DNA from: Ruminococcaceae bacterium UBA1734
GTDB taxonomy: Bacteria; Bacillota; Clostridia; Oscillospirales; Acutalibacteraceae
Reading direction: 5' to 3'
NCBI GenBank assembly: GCA_002315765.1
Contig: DCIE01000055.1
Location: forward strand, 6,903-70,902
DNA length: 64,000 nucleotides
Part shown: positions 26,006 through 34,936 of the stretch, in pieces
Layout: each line of letters begins with the position of its first letter
Position numbering within the stretch: the first letter of the stretch is position 1
Made by a program: the position numbers and the translations under genes
The notes under the pieces: model-generated
What the model saw: the letters and a program-made list of their open reading frames with translations, nothing else
What the model was told of the DNA's origin: nothing
The model's database searches: none

Positions 26006-27154
26006 GTGGAAAAATATATTGATAATGCGGTGGAGCAGTTTAGAGAACTGTTAACACAGCAAATTGCCCGACAACAAAAAATGGAAAAAGAAAGAGAGGT
26101 TACCGACTTTTCGGCTCTTAAAAAAATCGTAATCGGAATTTGTACGGGAGATGGAATAGGTCCTATTATTTCTGCCGAGTCCAATAGACTTATAAAAATT
26201 TTGCTTAAGGATGAGATTGAGTCGGGTAGGGTGGAAATTAAGGTTATCGAAGGCCTTACAATAGAAAACCGAATAGCAAAAAACAAGGCCATTCCCGATG
26301 ATGTTTTAGAAGAAATTAAGAAATGTAATGTAATTCTAAAGGCTCCTACAACAACCCTTAAAGGCGGAACTCTTGAAAGCGCCAATGTGGCTATGAGGCG
26401 AGAACTTGACCTTTATGCAAATGTTCGTCCTGTTTGCCTTCCCGAAGAGAATATTGATTGGACATTCTTTAGAGAAAATACCGAGGGAGAATATGTTTTA
26501 GGCTCAAAGGGCGTGGAAATCCCCGATACCTTGGCTTTTGATTTCAAGGTTACCACAAACGCCGGTACAAAGAGAATTGCCCGTGCGGCGTTTGAGTATG
26601 CGAAAAACAACGGAAAAACCAAGGTTGCTATTGTAACAAAGGCAAATATAATGAAAAAAACCGATGGAAAATTTTCCGAGATTTGCCACGAGGTAGCAAA
26701 GGATTATCCCGATATTACGGCTGACGAATGGTATATTGATATTATGACGGCAAACCTTGTAAACACAAAAATACGGAGTGATTTTCAAGTTTTCCTGATG
26801 CCTAATCTTTACGGCGATATAATAACCGATGAGGCGGCACAAATCCAAGGTGGTGTGGGAACTGCCGGAAGTGCAAATATCGGCGATAAATATGCTATGT
26901 TTGAGCCTATTCACGGCTCGGCCCCCAGAATGATTGAGCAGGGAATAGGAAATTATGCCAACCCTACAAGTATTTTTAAGGCAACCGAAATGATGCTTAA
27001 CCATATAGGGTTTAAAAATCAGGCAAATAGACTTAATAAGGCGCTGAGTATATGCACCGAAACCGAGAAAAAGGTTATTGTTACAGGTGATACTGACGGT
27101 GCGACCTGTAAAGAGTTTTCCGATTATCTAATGGAAACCATTGAAAAATTATAA
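26006..27154 (+). CDS. icd: Isocitrate dehydrogenase
   Basis: A 382-residue isocitrate/isopropylmalate dehydrogenase family enzyme with about 45 extra N-terminal residues. It shows CTGDGIGP, the substrate Arg region (ANVRPV, RENTEGEY), metal Asp in MPNLYGDIITDEAAQ, and cofactor loop HGSAP. It makes 2-oxoglutarate from isocitrate. GTG start at 26006 follows GGAG by 7 bases. NAD versus NADP use is not settled by eye. With citrate synthase and aconitase it forms the route to glutamate. Confidence 0.88.
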   Translation: MEKYIDNAVEQFRELLTQQIARQQKMEKEREVTDFSALKKIVIGICTGDGIGPIISAESNRLIKILLKDEIESGRVEIKVIEGLTIENRIAKNKAIPDDVLEEIKKCNVILKAPTTTLKGGTLESANVAMRRELDLYANVRPVCLPEENIDWTFFRENTEGEYVLGSKGVEIPDTLAFDFKVTTNAGTKRIARAAFEYAKNNGKTKVAIVTKANIMKKTDGKFSEICHEVAKDYPDITADEWYIDIMTANLVNTKIRSDFQVFLMPNLYGDIITDEAAQIQGGVGTAGSANIGDKYAMFEPIHGSAPRMIEQGIGNYANPTSIFKATEMMLNHIGFKNQANRLNKALSICTETEKKVIVTGDTDGATCKEFSDYLMETIEKL

Positions 27155-27167
27155 TATATAAGGAGAA

Positions 27168-27206
27168 AAAAGACGGATTTTCCAAATTGAGAAATCCGTC
27201 TTTTGT
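27168..27206 (+). terminator. Terminator of citrate operon
   Basis: Perfect 13-bp stem (27168-27180 with 27192-27204) with T4 ending. The remaining 27207-27305 bases hold the tRNA terminator on the other strand. Confidence 0.85.
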
Positions 27207-27264
27207 TATATTTTGTGTTTTTGCTGACGCAAAACCGTCCTGTTCGAATCTTGCGCACAGAAAG

Positions 27265-27303
27265 CAAAAAAATACAAGCCATGCACAAGGCATAACTTGT
27301 ATT
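27265..27303 (-). terminator. Terminator after tRNA-Arg
   Basis: On the minus strand AATACAAG and CTTGTATT (27295-27302, 27271-27278) pair, followed by seven T. It lies directly after the CCA end. Confidence 0.8.
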
Positions 27304-27305
27304 TT

Positions 27306-27382
27306 TGGCGCGCCGGAGAAGATTCGAACTCCCGACCTTCTGGTCCGTAGCCAGACGCTCTATCCAGCTGAGCTACCGGCGC
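27306..27382 (-). tRNA. tRNA-Arg (anticodon ACG)
   Basis: The minus strand folds into a full cloverleaf: acceptor GCGCCGG/CCGGCGC, anticodon stem TCTGG/CCAGA with loop CTACGGA, T arm GGGAG-TTCGAAT-CTTCT. The CCA end is encoded. The ACG anticodon reads CGN codons after A34 deamination by TadA. Confidence 0.97.
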
Positions 27383-27390
27383 AAACATAC

Positions 27391-27408
27391 GGCGGTTTTT
27401 TGACCGCC
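27391..27408. other. Short GC-rich hairpin between ykvI-like gene and tRNA
   Basis: GGCGGT and ACCGCC pair around a six-base loop. There is no good U-tract on the minus strand, so read-through from the transporter gene to the tRNA is possible. Confidence 0.4.
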
Positions 27409-27474
27409 ATAGTATTCTATCACAACTTAAAGAAAAATGCAATAGTAAATTTTAAAAAATTTTTAATTTGGGAT

Positions 27475-28596
27475 TTATTCAGAGACTTTTTTGCTCATTC
27501 TTGTCTTTATATCATAGATAATCATAAAGAAGATAAGCACAAAACCTAAGTATCCGTTAATTCCGTAAATAATATTTACAAGCCACTTATAAGGCACAAA
27601 AATAGATATTAAGCAACCTGATAAACCAAGGGCAACAGTAATGATTTTATACTTTGAAGTGCCCTCGGAGGATACCTTTCTAACGCTTGTCCAAAGAAGC
27701 GGCACAGCCGATGTATAAATTCCCGCACAAACGATAACAGCAAATATTTGGGCAAGTAAAGGAGAAATTCTTTGAGCAAGGGCAAGAGCCGGAATATCGG
27801 CAGATGCCGAAACATCAATATTTCCGATTAAAGCAAGACAGCAAAGGGTTGAAGCGCCGAAAATAAAGAGTGCCGAAATTCCCATTCCGGAATTAACTTC
27901 CTTTAGCTTGTTTTTTGCGCCAAGCTCTGCCAAGAATGCGGCAAACCATAAAATTACAAATCCGCCGTATGAAAATCCCGATAAAAACGGATTTCCGCCA
28001 CCTACCTGCTTCATAGTGTCGGCATATTTTCCCGAATCGACAAGCTCAATATTCGTTCCGAGATTGGAAAATCCTTTAACCGAGGAAATAACCGAAACCA
28101 CCAAAATAAGAGCAATAATAACAGGTCCTATTTTTGAAAGAGCACCCACAATTCCGTCAAGACCGAAAACAACCGTGGCGACAACCAAAACAGTAAGTAA
28201 AACAGCCCCTAACCATTCGGGCAATCCCCATTGTTCCTTAACTGTTGATGAAGCACCGCCGCACATAACTATAAAACTAAGGTAGCAAAAAACCGCCGAG
28301 AACCAATCGAAAAACACGGAACCCACTTTTCCGAAAGATTTGCCGAAAATCCCGCAATAACTTCCGTAAATTTCCCCGCCTCTTTCTACTGAAAGTCTAT
28401 TTCCGTTGGTGGCAAAAGAAATGTTAGTGTAAACATAAATTGCGGCTGCAACCAAAATCACAACCCAAAAAAGTGAGCCGTAGGAGGCTTCATACTGCAC
28501 AACCTCCTGCATGGTGGCAAAACCGGCACCGATATAAAAAGAAATACAAGCGCCGCAAATTGCGATAATTCTTAAAATTTTAAACTTTGAATTCAT
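27475..28596 (-). CDS. YkvI-like membrane transporter
   Basis: A 373-residue protein with about 10-11 spans. The N-terminal IGAGFATMQEVVQY segment, with its broken helix, is typical of YkvI proteins in the APC superfamily, which are Na+ or proton symporters of unknown substrate. It lies 12 bases after the AEC gene and so joins the pheST transcript under the Phe T-box. An aromatic amino acid or a derivative is a possible substrate, by context only. Confidence 0.8.
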   Translation of the reverse strand: MNSKFKILRIIAICGACISFYIGAGFATMQEVVQYEASYGSLFWVVILVAAAIYVYTNISFATNGNRLSVERGGEIYGSYCGIFGKSFGKVGSVFFDWFSAVFCYLSFIVMCGGASSTVKEQWGLPEWLGAVLLTVLVVATVVFGLDGIVGALSKIGPVIIALILVVSVISSVKGFSNLGTNIELVDSGKYADTMKQVGGGNPFLSGFSYGGFVILWFAAFLAELGAKNKLKEVNSGMGISALFIFGASTLCCLALIGNIDVSASADIPALALAQRISPLLAQIFAVIVCAGIYTSAVPLLWTSVRKVSSEGTSKYKIITVALGLSGCLISIFVPYKWLVNIIYGINGYLGFVLIFFMIIYDIKTRMSKKVSE

Positions 28597-28608
28597 ATTG
28601 TACTCCTT

Positions 28609-29547
28609 TTAAGCTATTTGTTGTGCTATTGTGATAATAACCGGCATTGAAATCAAGGAAAGCAAGGTTGAAAGCGACACCGAGTTTACCGCCAAATCGG
28701 TATTTTGCTTAAATTTATAAGAAAAAATAGCGGTATATGCGGCAGCAGGTGAACAAGCACTTATGGCTGTGGAAACCAGCAAATTTCCCCGAAATCCCGG
28801 AAAATACATCCCAAGCAAATAAACAATGCCCAATGCGATAATGGGTAAGATGAAAATTCTCGCAACACAGCAGTAAAGACATCTAAAGTCCTTTAATGCC
28901 GCTTTGAAATCCAGTTTTGCCAAGTGATAGCCGATTATAAGCATTGGCAGAGGTGTATTAAGTGCCGCAAAATATTCAATCGGCATAATAACAGGCTTAT
29001 ATACGGGAATTTTAAAGAAAAATATTACAACACCTATCAAAAGGCTTAAAATCCCGGGATTTAGAATAACCTTTTTTACCGACATATTCTTTCTGTCGCC
29101 ACTCATCAGCGTAATACCGTAAGTCCAGGAAAAAAGATTGAATATGGCAATAAAAGATGCACCGTATAATAGCCCTTCACTGCCTAAAATTGCCTCTTGA
29201 ATAGGCAAAGACATAAATCCGCAATTACCGAAAACGGCGGCAAATCGGAGAACCCGTCTTCTGGAGTCCTCCTTGTCCCTGAACATCACCGTTGCAAGAA
29301 GAATAAAGATGATATGAACGATAGATGCCGATAAAAAACTCAGCAAAAGACCTTTTATTGTTTTTTCGCTGTACTGCGTGTTGACAAATGATTTAACAAT
29401 AACACAAGGGGTTACGAGATACAAAACTATGTTTGTTATCGATTTTGTGCCAAGCTTTGTAAGAATGTGCTTTTTAGTGAAAAACACACCTACAAAAATC
29501 AGAATAAACAGCACAACCACTTGTAATAAAACCGTTTTAAATATCAT
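28609..29547 (-). CDS. AEC family transporter
   Basis: A 312-residue protein with ten spans in two halves of five, typical of the auxin efflux carrier family (VLYLVTPCVIVKSF near the first crossover, TAISACSPAAAYTAIFSYKF near the second). Bacterial members export or exchange malate and other organic anions or amino acid derivatives. The start overlaps the pheT stop by one base, which shows co-translation with pheT. Confidence 0.88.
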   Translation of the reverse strand: MIFKTVLLQVVVLFILIFVGVFFTKKHILTKLGTKSITNIVLYLVTPCVIVKSFVNTQYSEKTIKGLLLSFLSASIVHIIFILLATVMFRDKEDSRRRVLRFAAVFGNCGFMSLPIQEAILGSEGLLYGASFIAIFNLFSWTYGITLMSGDRKNMSVKKVILNPGILSLLIGVVIFFFKIPVYKPVIMPIEYFAALNTPLPMLIIGYHLAKLDFKAALKDFRCLYCCVARIFILPIIALGIVYLLGMYFPGFRGNLLVSTAISACSPAAAYTAIFSYKFKQNTDLAVNSVSLSTLLSLISMPVIITIAQQIA

Positions 29548-31940
29548 TATTTTCTAAGCTCGGCTCCTACTTTTTGCAATTTGTCGATAATATTGTTTGT
29601 AGCAATTTCGATTTGTTCGTCCGAGAGAGTGCCTTCGGATGAACGGAGAAATACGCTGTAAGCAACACTTTTTTTGCCTTCGGGGATTTGCGAACCCTCG
29701 TAAATATCAAAGAGCTTTATTCTTTCAAGAAGTCTACCTGCACCTTTTGAAATAGCCTGTTCAAGGGTGCCCACGCTTATATCCTTGTCGCAAAGGAAAG
29801 CAAAATCCCGTTCAACGGCAGGGAATTTCGGAAGCGGCTTGAAGGTTACTTTTCTCTTATTAATAGCAAGGAGAACATCAAGCTTGATTTCGGCAACATA
29901 AACCCGTCTTTCAATGCCGTATGCTGTGGCAACCCTTGGGTGAACCTCGCCTAAAACGGCACAGGGAGTATTGTTTGCCTTAACAAGAGCCTGACGGCCC
30001 GGGTGTAAATAGGTTTCGTTGCTTCTTTCGTACTGGGTATGAGCTCCCATAAGAGCCATAACCTCTTCCACAATTCCCTTTAATGTGAAGAAATCCTCAT
30101 CATCGCCGTAAATGCCGATTGACATAGTGGGAAGTTCAAGAGGTTGTTGGGTTAAAGGCAAGGATTTCGGAATAAATCTCTTGCTGATTTCAAAAAATCT
30201 TGCACCTTCGATTTTTCTGTTAATGTTAGTTGCCAAAACACTAAGCATACTTGTGGTAAGCTGTGTACGAAGAACCGAATATTCATCGCCTAAAGGATTA
30301 AGAAGCTTAATGGCATTTCGTCTTTCGTCATTTTGGTCAAGATTTAAGGTGTCAAGGGCGCCGGAAGCGATAAATGAATAGGTTGCAATTTCGTAGGCTC
30401 CCATTCCGCAAAGCAAAGACTTTATTTTGTCGGTTTTAATTCTTTCGGGCAATTTTTGACCTCTTACCACATTACCTCTCATTGGAGTGCCTACAATATG
30501 GTCGTAGCCGTAAATTCTCATAACCTCTTCGGCAAGGTCTGCTCTGCCCTCAACATCATCACGAATAGAGGGGACGCTAACGGTTAAAAGTCCGTTTTCG
30601 GCAGTAGTCTTAAGCTCAAGACGGTTGAGAATAGCCACAACTTCGTTTTCGGGAATTTCAACGCCTAAAAGCGCCAAAATATCCTTTGTTTTAACCTTTA
30701 AAATCTTGTTTTCGGGAAGTCCGTTATTACAGTCAATAACACCCTCAATTATATCACCGGCATCAAGGTCGGAAATAAGCTGTAATGCTCTTTCCATAGC
30801 ATAGGCGGTGTTAATAATATCAATACCCTTTTCAAATCTGCCCGAAGCCTCGGTACGAATACCTAAAGCACGGCCGGTATGACGGATGTTATCTCTTTTA
30901 AACTTAGCGGATTCAAGGAATAGATTTTTAGTATCGTCCTCAATCTCGCTTTCAATTCCACCCATAATACCCGCAAGACAGGATGGCTTTTCACCGTCGG
31001 CAATAACAAGCATATCGCTGTTTAGTTTATATTCGTTGCCGTCAAGAGTGGTAATTGATTCTTCAGGCTTTGCATTTCTAACGATAATTTCCTTGTTTGA
31101 AAGCTTGTCGTAGTTAAATGCGTGCATAGGTTGACCGGTTTCAAGCATAACAAAGTTTGTAATATCAACTATGTTGTTAATGGGGCGCATACCCGAAGCG
31201 GTAATAGCCTTTTGCATCCAGGCAGGAGACGGCTTTATGCGAAGATTTCTGACAACCCTACCTATATAACGAGGGCAAAGCTCATAGTTTTCAACCGATA
31301 CCTTAATATAGTTTGAAATATTGTCGCCAACGGTTTTGTATTCCGGCTTCGGTGCTCTGAACTCTGTGCCTAAAACAACCGAAATTTCCTTTGCAACACC
31401 TATAAAGCAGTTGCAGTCAGGGCGGTTTGCGGTAATCTTAAAGTCAATGATATAATCATCAAGACCTAAAACCTCACGCATATCGGTACCCGTAGGACAA
31501 TTATCTTCGTGAAGAATCATTATTCCGTTAACCGAAGCGCCTTCATAATCAGCCTCGGTTAAACAAAGCTCTCCGCCGGAACACATCATACCGTTTGAGG
31601 GAAGACCACGAAGTTTTCCTGCAACAATATGGGCGCCGTTAGGCAAATAACTGTCGTCAAGGGCGGCGGGAACCAAATCTCCCACACTGATATTTTGTGC
31701 CCCGGTAATAATTTGAACAAGTTCTTCTTTGCCTACATCCATTTGACAAATTTGCAAGTGGTCGCTGTCGGGATGAGGCTCAATCTTCATAATTCTTGCG
31801 GCAACAACATTCTTAAGGTTTTCGCCCTGTTGTTCAATGCTTTCGATTTCAAAACCGGCAAGAGTCATCTTGTCGCAAAGTTCGTCAACCGAAACATTTA
31901 TATCTACATAATATTTAAGTGCTTTAAGTGAAATTTTCAT
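29547..31940 (-). CDS. pheT: Phenylalanine-tRNA ligase beta subunit
   Basis: A 797-residue protein with all PheT domains: tRNA-binding OB fold at 40-150 (MKIEPHPDSDHLQICQMDVG), B3/4 editing domain, B5 domain, catalytic-like core, and FDX-ACB domain at the end. It pairs with PheS as an alpha2-beta2 enzyme. The gap from pheS is 15 bases. Length is normal. Confidence 0.97.
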   Translation of the reverse strand: MKISLKALKYYVDINVSVDELCDKMTLAGFEIESIEQQGENLKNVVAARIMKIEPHPDSDHLQICQMDVGKEELVQIITGAQNISVGDLVPAALDDSYLPNGAHIVAGKLRGLPSNGMMCSGGELCLTEADYEGASVNGIMILHEDNCPTGTDMREVLGLDDYIIDFKITANRPDCNCFIGVAKEISVVLGTEFRAPKPEYKTVGDNISNYIKVSVENYELCPRYIGRVVRNLRIKPSPAWMQKAITASGMRPINNIVDITNFVMLETGQPMHAFNYDKLSNKEIIVRNAKPEESITTLDGNEYKLNSDMLVIADGEKPSCLAGIMGGIESEIEDDTKNLFLESAKFKRDNIRHTGRALGIRTEASGRFEKGIDIINTAYAMERALQLISDLDAGDIIEGVIDCNNGLPENKILKVKTKDILALLGVEIPENEVVAILNRLELKTTAENGLLTVSVPSIRDDVEGRADLAEEVMRIYGYDHIVGTPMRGNVVRGQKLPERIKTDKIKSLLCGMGAYEIATYSFIASGALDTLNLDQNDERRNAIKLLNPLGDEYSVLRTQLTTSMLSVLATNINRKIEGARFFEISKRFIPKSLPLTQQPLELPTMSIGIYGDDEDFFTLKGIVEEVMALMGAHTQYERSNETYLHPGRQALVKANNTPCAVLGEVHPRVATAYGIERRVYVAEIKLDVLLAINKRKVTFKPLPKFPAVERDFAFLCDKDISVGTLEQAISKGAGRLLERIKLFDIYEGSQIPEGKKSVAYSVFLRSSEGTLSDEQIEIATNNIIDKLQKVGAELRK

Positions 31941-31955
31941 ATCAAACTGCCCTCC

Positions 31956-32975
31956 TTAAAACTGCTCAAGAAAACGCTTGTCGTTTTCAAACAAATGGCG
32001 AATATCGCTGATTTTGTATCTTGTGGTGGTAAGACGGTCAAGACCAATACCAAAGGCAAATCCGCTGTATTCTTCAGGGTCAATACCACAGCTTCTGAGA
32101 ACATTAGGGTGAACCATACCGGCACCTAAAATCTCAATCCAACCGCTTCCTTTGCAGACACGGCAACCCTTTCCGCCGCATTCGGAGCAGGTTACATCAA
32201 CCTCAACCGAAGGCTCGGTAAAAGGGAAGAAAGAAGGACGGAATTTAACATTCGTATCCTTGCCGTATATTTCGTGGGCGAATTGCTCAAGTACACCCTT
32301 AAGGTCGCACATAGTTACACCCTTATCCACAACAAGTCCTTCAATTTGATGGAAAACAGGGGAATGGGTTGCGTCAACCTCATCAGCTCTGAAAACTCTG
32401 CCCGGACAAATTACCCTGATAGGGGGCTTTCTTGTTTCCATTGTACGAATTTGCGCTGCCGAAGTTTGGGTACGAAGCAAAAGATTTTCCCCGAGATAGA
32501 ATGTGTCCTGCATATCTCTTGCAGGGTGGTCGGCAGGTACATTTAAGCACTCAAAGTTGTAATGGTCGGTTTCAACCTCCGGACCGTCTAAAACATCAAA
32601 TCCCATAGATTGAAAAATATCAATCATATCGTTAAGTACGGTATTAAGGGGGTGAAGCTTTCCCACCTTATTAACCTTCGGCGGCATAGTAATGTCGATT
32701 GTTTCGGCTTTAAGCTTTAGTTCGGTAGCCTTTGCCTTAAGCTGGTCGGCTTTATTTCCGATTGCTTCCTCAACTACTGATTTTGCCTCGTTTACAAGTT
32801 GTCCCATTTTAGGACGCTCCTCGGGAGACAGAGAACCCATTTGCTTCAATATGGCTGTAAGTTCTCCCTTTTTGCCGAGATACTTAACACGAAGTTCTTC
32901 AATTCCTTTTTCGTCTATAGCCGAGCTAATTGCTTCCATAGCGGCGGCTTTAATGACTTCCAGCTTTTCTTTCAT
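31956..32975 (-). CDS. pheS: Phenylalanine-tRNA ligase alpha subunit
   Basis: A 339-residue class II synthetase: N-terminal coiled coil, motif 2 region (RVICPGRVFRADEVDATHSPVFHQIEG), motif 3 (GFAFGIGLDRLTTTRYKI). The ATG at 32975 follows GGAGG; longer reading to 33020 would run into the T-box terminator. The Phe T-box upstream controls it. Confidence 0.97.
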   Translation of the reverse strand: MKEKLEVIKAAAMEAISSAIDEKGIEELRVKYLGKKGELTAILKQMGSLSPEERPKMGQLVNEAKSVVEEAIGNKADQLKAKATELKLKAETIDITMPPKVNKVGKLHPLNTVLNDMIDIFQSMGFDVLDGPEVETDHYNFECLNVPADHPARDMQDTFYLGENLLLRTQTSAAQIRTMETRKPPIRVICPGRVFRADEVDATHSPVFHQIEGLVVDKGVTMCDLKGVLEQFAHEIYGKDTNVKFRPSFFPFTEPSVEVDVTCSECGGKGCRVCKGSGWIEILGAGMVHPNVLRSCGIDPEEYSGFAFGIGLDRLTTTRYKISDIRHLFENDKRFLEQF

Positions 32976-33017
32976 AAGATTTCCTCCATAAAATAAAGTG
33001 ATTTTAGGGCAAAAAAA

Positions 33018-33322
33018 CACTTCGCCCTGAAAACAGGACGAAGCCGAACATTAAACCAAGCTCCGCGGTACCACCCGTAATTTTTCGCTCAAAGAGCAAA
33101 CACTCTTGCGGTTTATAACGGAACCTGACCGTTACCGACTACTTATTATCAGTCCGTTACATTATATATACATATATATAACAAGTACGGCATAAGCTGT
33201 TCATCGGTACTGCTCCAAAGGGAACTTCAAATAAACTTTGAACAAAACGGCTTACAGCCAAGGCCGTCTTTCTCTTAGAACAAAGGGATTATTCTACTTT
33301 CCTTTTTCCTCGCATTTACACT
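33018..33322 (-). promoter_or_regulatory. T-box riboswitch, Phe specifier
   Basis: On the minus strand, stem I has AGTA and the loop-E partner GAAG followed by the specifier TTC (Phe). The T-box sequence GGGTGGTACCGCGG lies at about 33062-33076, and the terminator (CTTCGTCCT with AGGGCGAAG, then T7) at about 33010-33045. It reads uncharged tRNA-Phe and controls pheS-pheT and probably the two transporters. It takes up most of the gap after pheS. Confidence 0.93.
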
Positions 33323-33326
33323 TTGC

Positions 33327-33354
33327 ATTATATCATAAAAATTTATTTTTGCAA
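33327..33354 (-). promoter_or_regulatory. Promoter of Phe T-box operon
   Basis: On the minus strand TTGCAA (33349-33354), 16 bases, TATAAT (33327-33332). Confidence 0.6.
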
Positions 33355-33370
33355 GGTTTTTTTATTTTTT

Positions 33371-33399
33371 TACATTTTGTAAACATATAATGCTATAAT
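33371..33399 (+). promoter_or_regulatory. Upstream candidate promoter of SipW cluster
   Basis: TACATT (33371-33376), 17 bases, TATAAT (33394-33399). The -35 box is poor; TTTACA with a 19-base spacer overlaps it. Confidence 0.35.
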
Positions 33400-33463
33400 T
33401 TAAAGCGTAGGTTGAGTAAGTGCCCGTTTTTTGAAAAAAATTGAAAAATTTCCCAAAAAATTA

Positions 33464-33492
33464 TAGACAAAGGGCAACAGATGTGATATAAT
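33464..33492 (+). promoter_or_regulatory. Main candidate promoter of SipW cluster
   Basis: TAGACA (33464-33469), 17 bases, perfect TATAAT (33487-33492). It leaves a leader of about 85 bases before sipW, which holds a short GGTG/CACC hairpin. Confidence 0.6.
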
Positions 33493-33585
33493 AACAACGA
33501 TATAGGAGTGGTGGGTTTTGGCACCGCAATATATTGTGTTTAATATTTTTATTTGCAACAAAATAACTGATTGGAAAAAGTGGTC

Positions 33586-34089
33586 ATGGTTAAAAAGATT
33601 TTTAATTTAATAACTACGATTTGCTCGTCTTTAATGGTTATTTTGGCTGTTTTGCTGGTGGGCGTTCGCCTAATCGGGTACACTCCTTTTTGTGTTTTGT
33701 CCGGCTCTATGACTCCTAAATATCTTCCCGGCGACCTTGTTTATGTTCAGAAGGTTGAGTTTGAAGATTTAAAAAAAGGCGATGTTATTACCTTTTTGAT
33801 AGGTGATGACAAGGTAGTAACCCATCGTATTGCCGATATCAATACCGATAACAGGACGATTGTTACCAAAGGTGATGCCAACGAAAGCAACGACACTTCC
33901 CCCGTTATGTATCAAAATGTTGTAGGTCGTGTTCGTTTTGCGTTGCCTAAGCTCGGTTATTTGTCGGACTTTATTCAAACCGACTCGGGCAAATATGCTG
34001 TTATTGCAGCATTCAGTTTATTGATTATTCTCTTTATAATTCCCGAGCTTTTCAAGAAAAGCGGAAAAAGGGAAGAAGAGAAGAAATAG
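33586..34089 (+). CDS. sipW: SipW-type signal peptidase I
   Basis: A 167-residue signal peptidase of the ER/archaeal type. The nucleophile is Ser41 in LSGSMTP and the second catalytic residue is His80 in VVTHRI, where bacterial SipS-type enzymes have Lys. N-terminal (about 8-30) and C-terminal (about 140-160) spans anchor it. Such enzymes process a special signal peptide class (TasA, CalY). The ATG at 33586 is chosen since conserved sequence starts here; TTG at 33571 is possible. Five secreted-protein genes with fitting context follow, so it is dedicated to them. Confidence 0.93.
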   Translation: MVKKIFNLITTICSSLMVILAVLLVGVRLIGYTPFCVLSGSMTPKYLPGDLVYVQKVEFEDLKKGDVITFLIGDDKVVTHRIADINTDNRTIVTKGDANESNDTSPVMYQNVVGRVRFALPKLGYLSDFIQTDSGKYAVIAAFSLLIILFIIPELFKKSGKREEEKK

Positions 34090-34159
34090 GTATATTATAC
34101 CGGTTGTCGAAAACGGCAAAAGGTGTTAATATAAAATAAAAATTTTGGAGGAACAAAAA

Positions 34160-34900
34160 ATGTCAAAAAAGAAAGTTTTCTTGACAGTGCTTGCATTTGC
34201 GCTTGTATGTGCCCTTTCTATTACAGGTACCCTTGCGTATTTGACAGCAACATCAAACAATGTTACAAACACATTTGTAGCAGAGGCAGACGGTAAGCTT
34301 ATCGATACCGACCCTGAAAATCCCGGAACTCCCGGTAAGTTCGAAATCGTAGAAGCTCCCGTTTTACCGGACGGAAACGGTAACTATGTAGAAAATACAA
34401 GTTCCGGCGCCCAAACTACCACCAGCGGTTTAGATTACAAAATCGTTCCCGGTAGTAAGCTTTCAAAGAAAGCATCCATCAATGTAATCGGTAAGACTAC
34501 AATCCCTGCATACCTTTATTTAGAGGTAACCGAAAATCTTGACGAAGCAATCTATTCCTATGAAGTAGATGGCACCGTTTGGACTAAGATTGACGGTTTG
34601 ACAGGTAACAACGGCGGTCAGATTTACTATTACACAGCAGGTCCTATTGCCGCTGACACCGATGATAACGAAAACTTTAAGAACATCAACATTCTTAAGG
34701 ATGACGGCCAAGGCTACAACATTAAGGTTGACGGCGAAGTTACAGCTTCTACTTTAGCAACACTTACCGACAACAATATGGCTTTCTACGGCTATTTAGC
34801 TCAGGCTTCTTCAGGTACAGGCGATTCTGAATCTGCAAAGGCTGAGTCTGCATTCAATACCTGCTTCAAGGCTTCTGCATCAAGCAATGCTTCAAATTAA
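34160..34900 (+). CDS. SipW-dependent secreted protein 1 (TasA/CalY-like)
   Basis: A 246-residue protein with a SipW-type signal: KKK, hydrophobic core, then GTLAYLTATSNNVTNTF, the usual pattern of Ala-Tyr, a short polar stretch and N-T-F after the cut. The mature part has a KIVPGSKLSKKASI strand and PAYLYLEVTE strand, matching the jelly-roll features of TasA-like fibre proteins. ATG at 34160 has GGAGGA. It is the first secreted gene after sipW, so it is a fair guess for the main fibre subunit. Confidence 0.8.
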   Translation: MSKKKVFLTVLAFALVCALSITGTLAYLTATSNNVTNTFVAEADGKLIDTDPENPGTPGKFEIVEAPVLPDGNGNYVENTSSGAQTTTSGLDYKIVPGSKLSKKASINVIGKTTIPAYLYLEVTENLDEAIYSYEVDGTVWTKIDGLTGNNGGQIYYYTAGPIAADTDDNENFKNINILKDDGQGYNIKVDGEVTASTLATLTDNNMAFYGYLAQASSGTGDSESAKAESAFNTCFKASASSNASN

Positions 34901-34936
34901 TAGATAGCCTTAGTTAGATATTCGGAGGAAAAGACT

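Noticed and set aside
27187..27549. ORFs on both strands over tRNA-Arg (also 27206-27442)
   Set aside because: They translate the tRNA itself; the minus-strand one contains the VAQLDRASGYGPEGREF pattern well known as a false protein from tRNA sequence.
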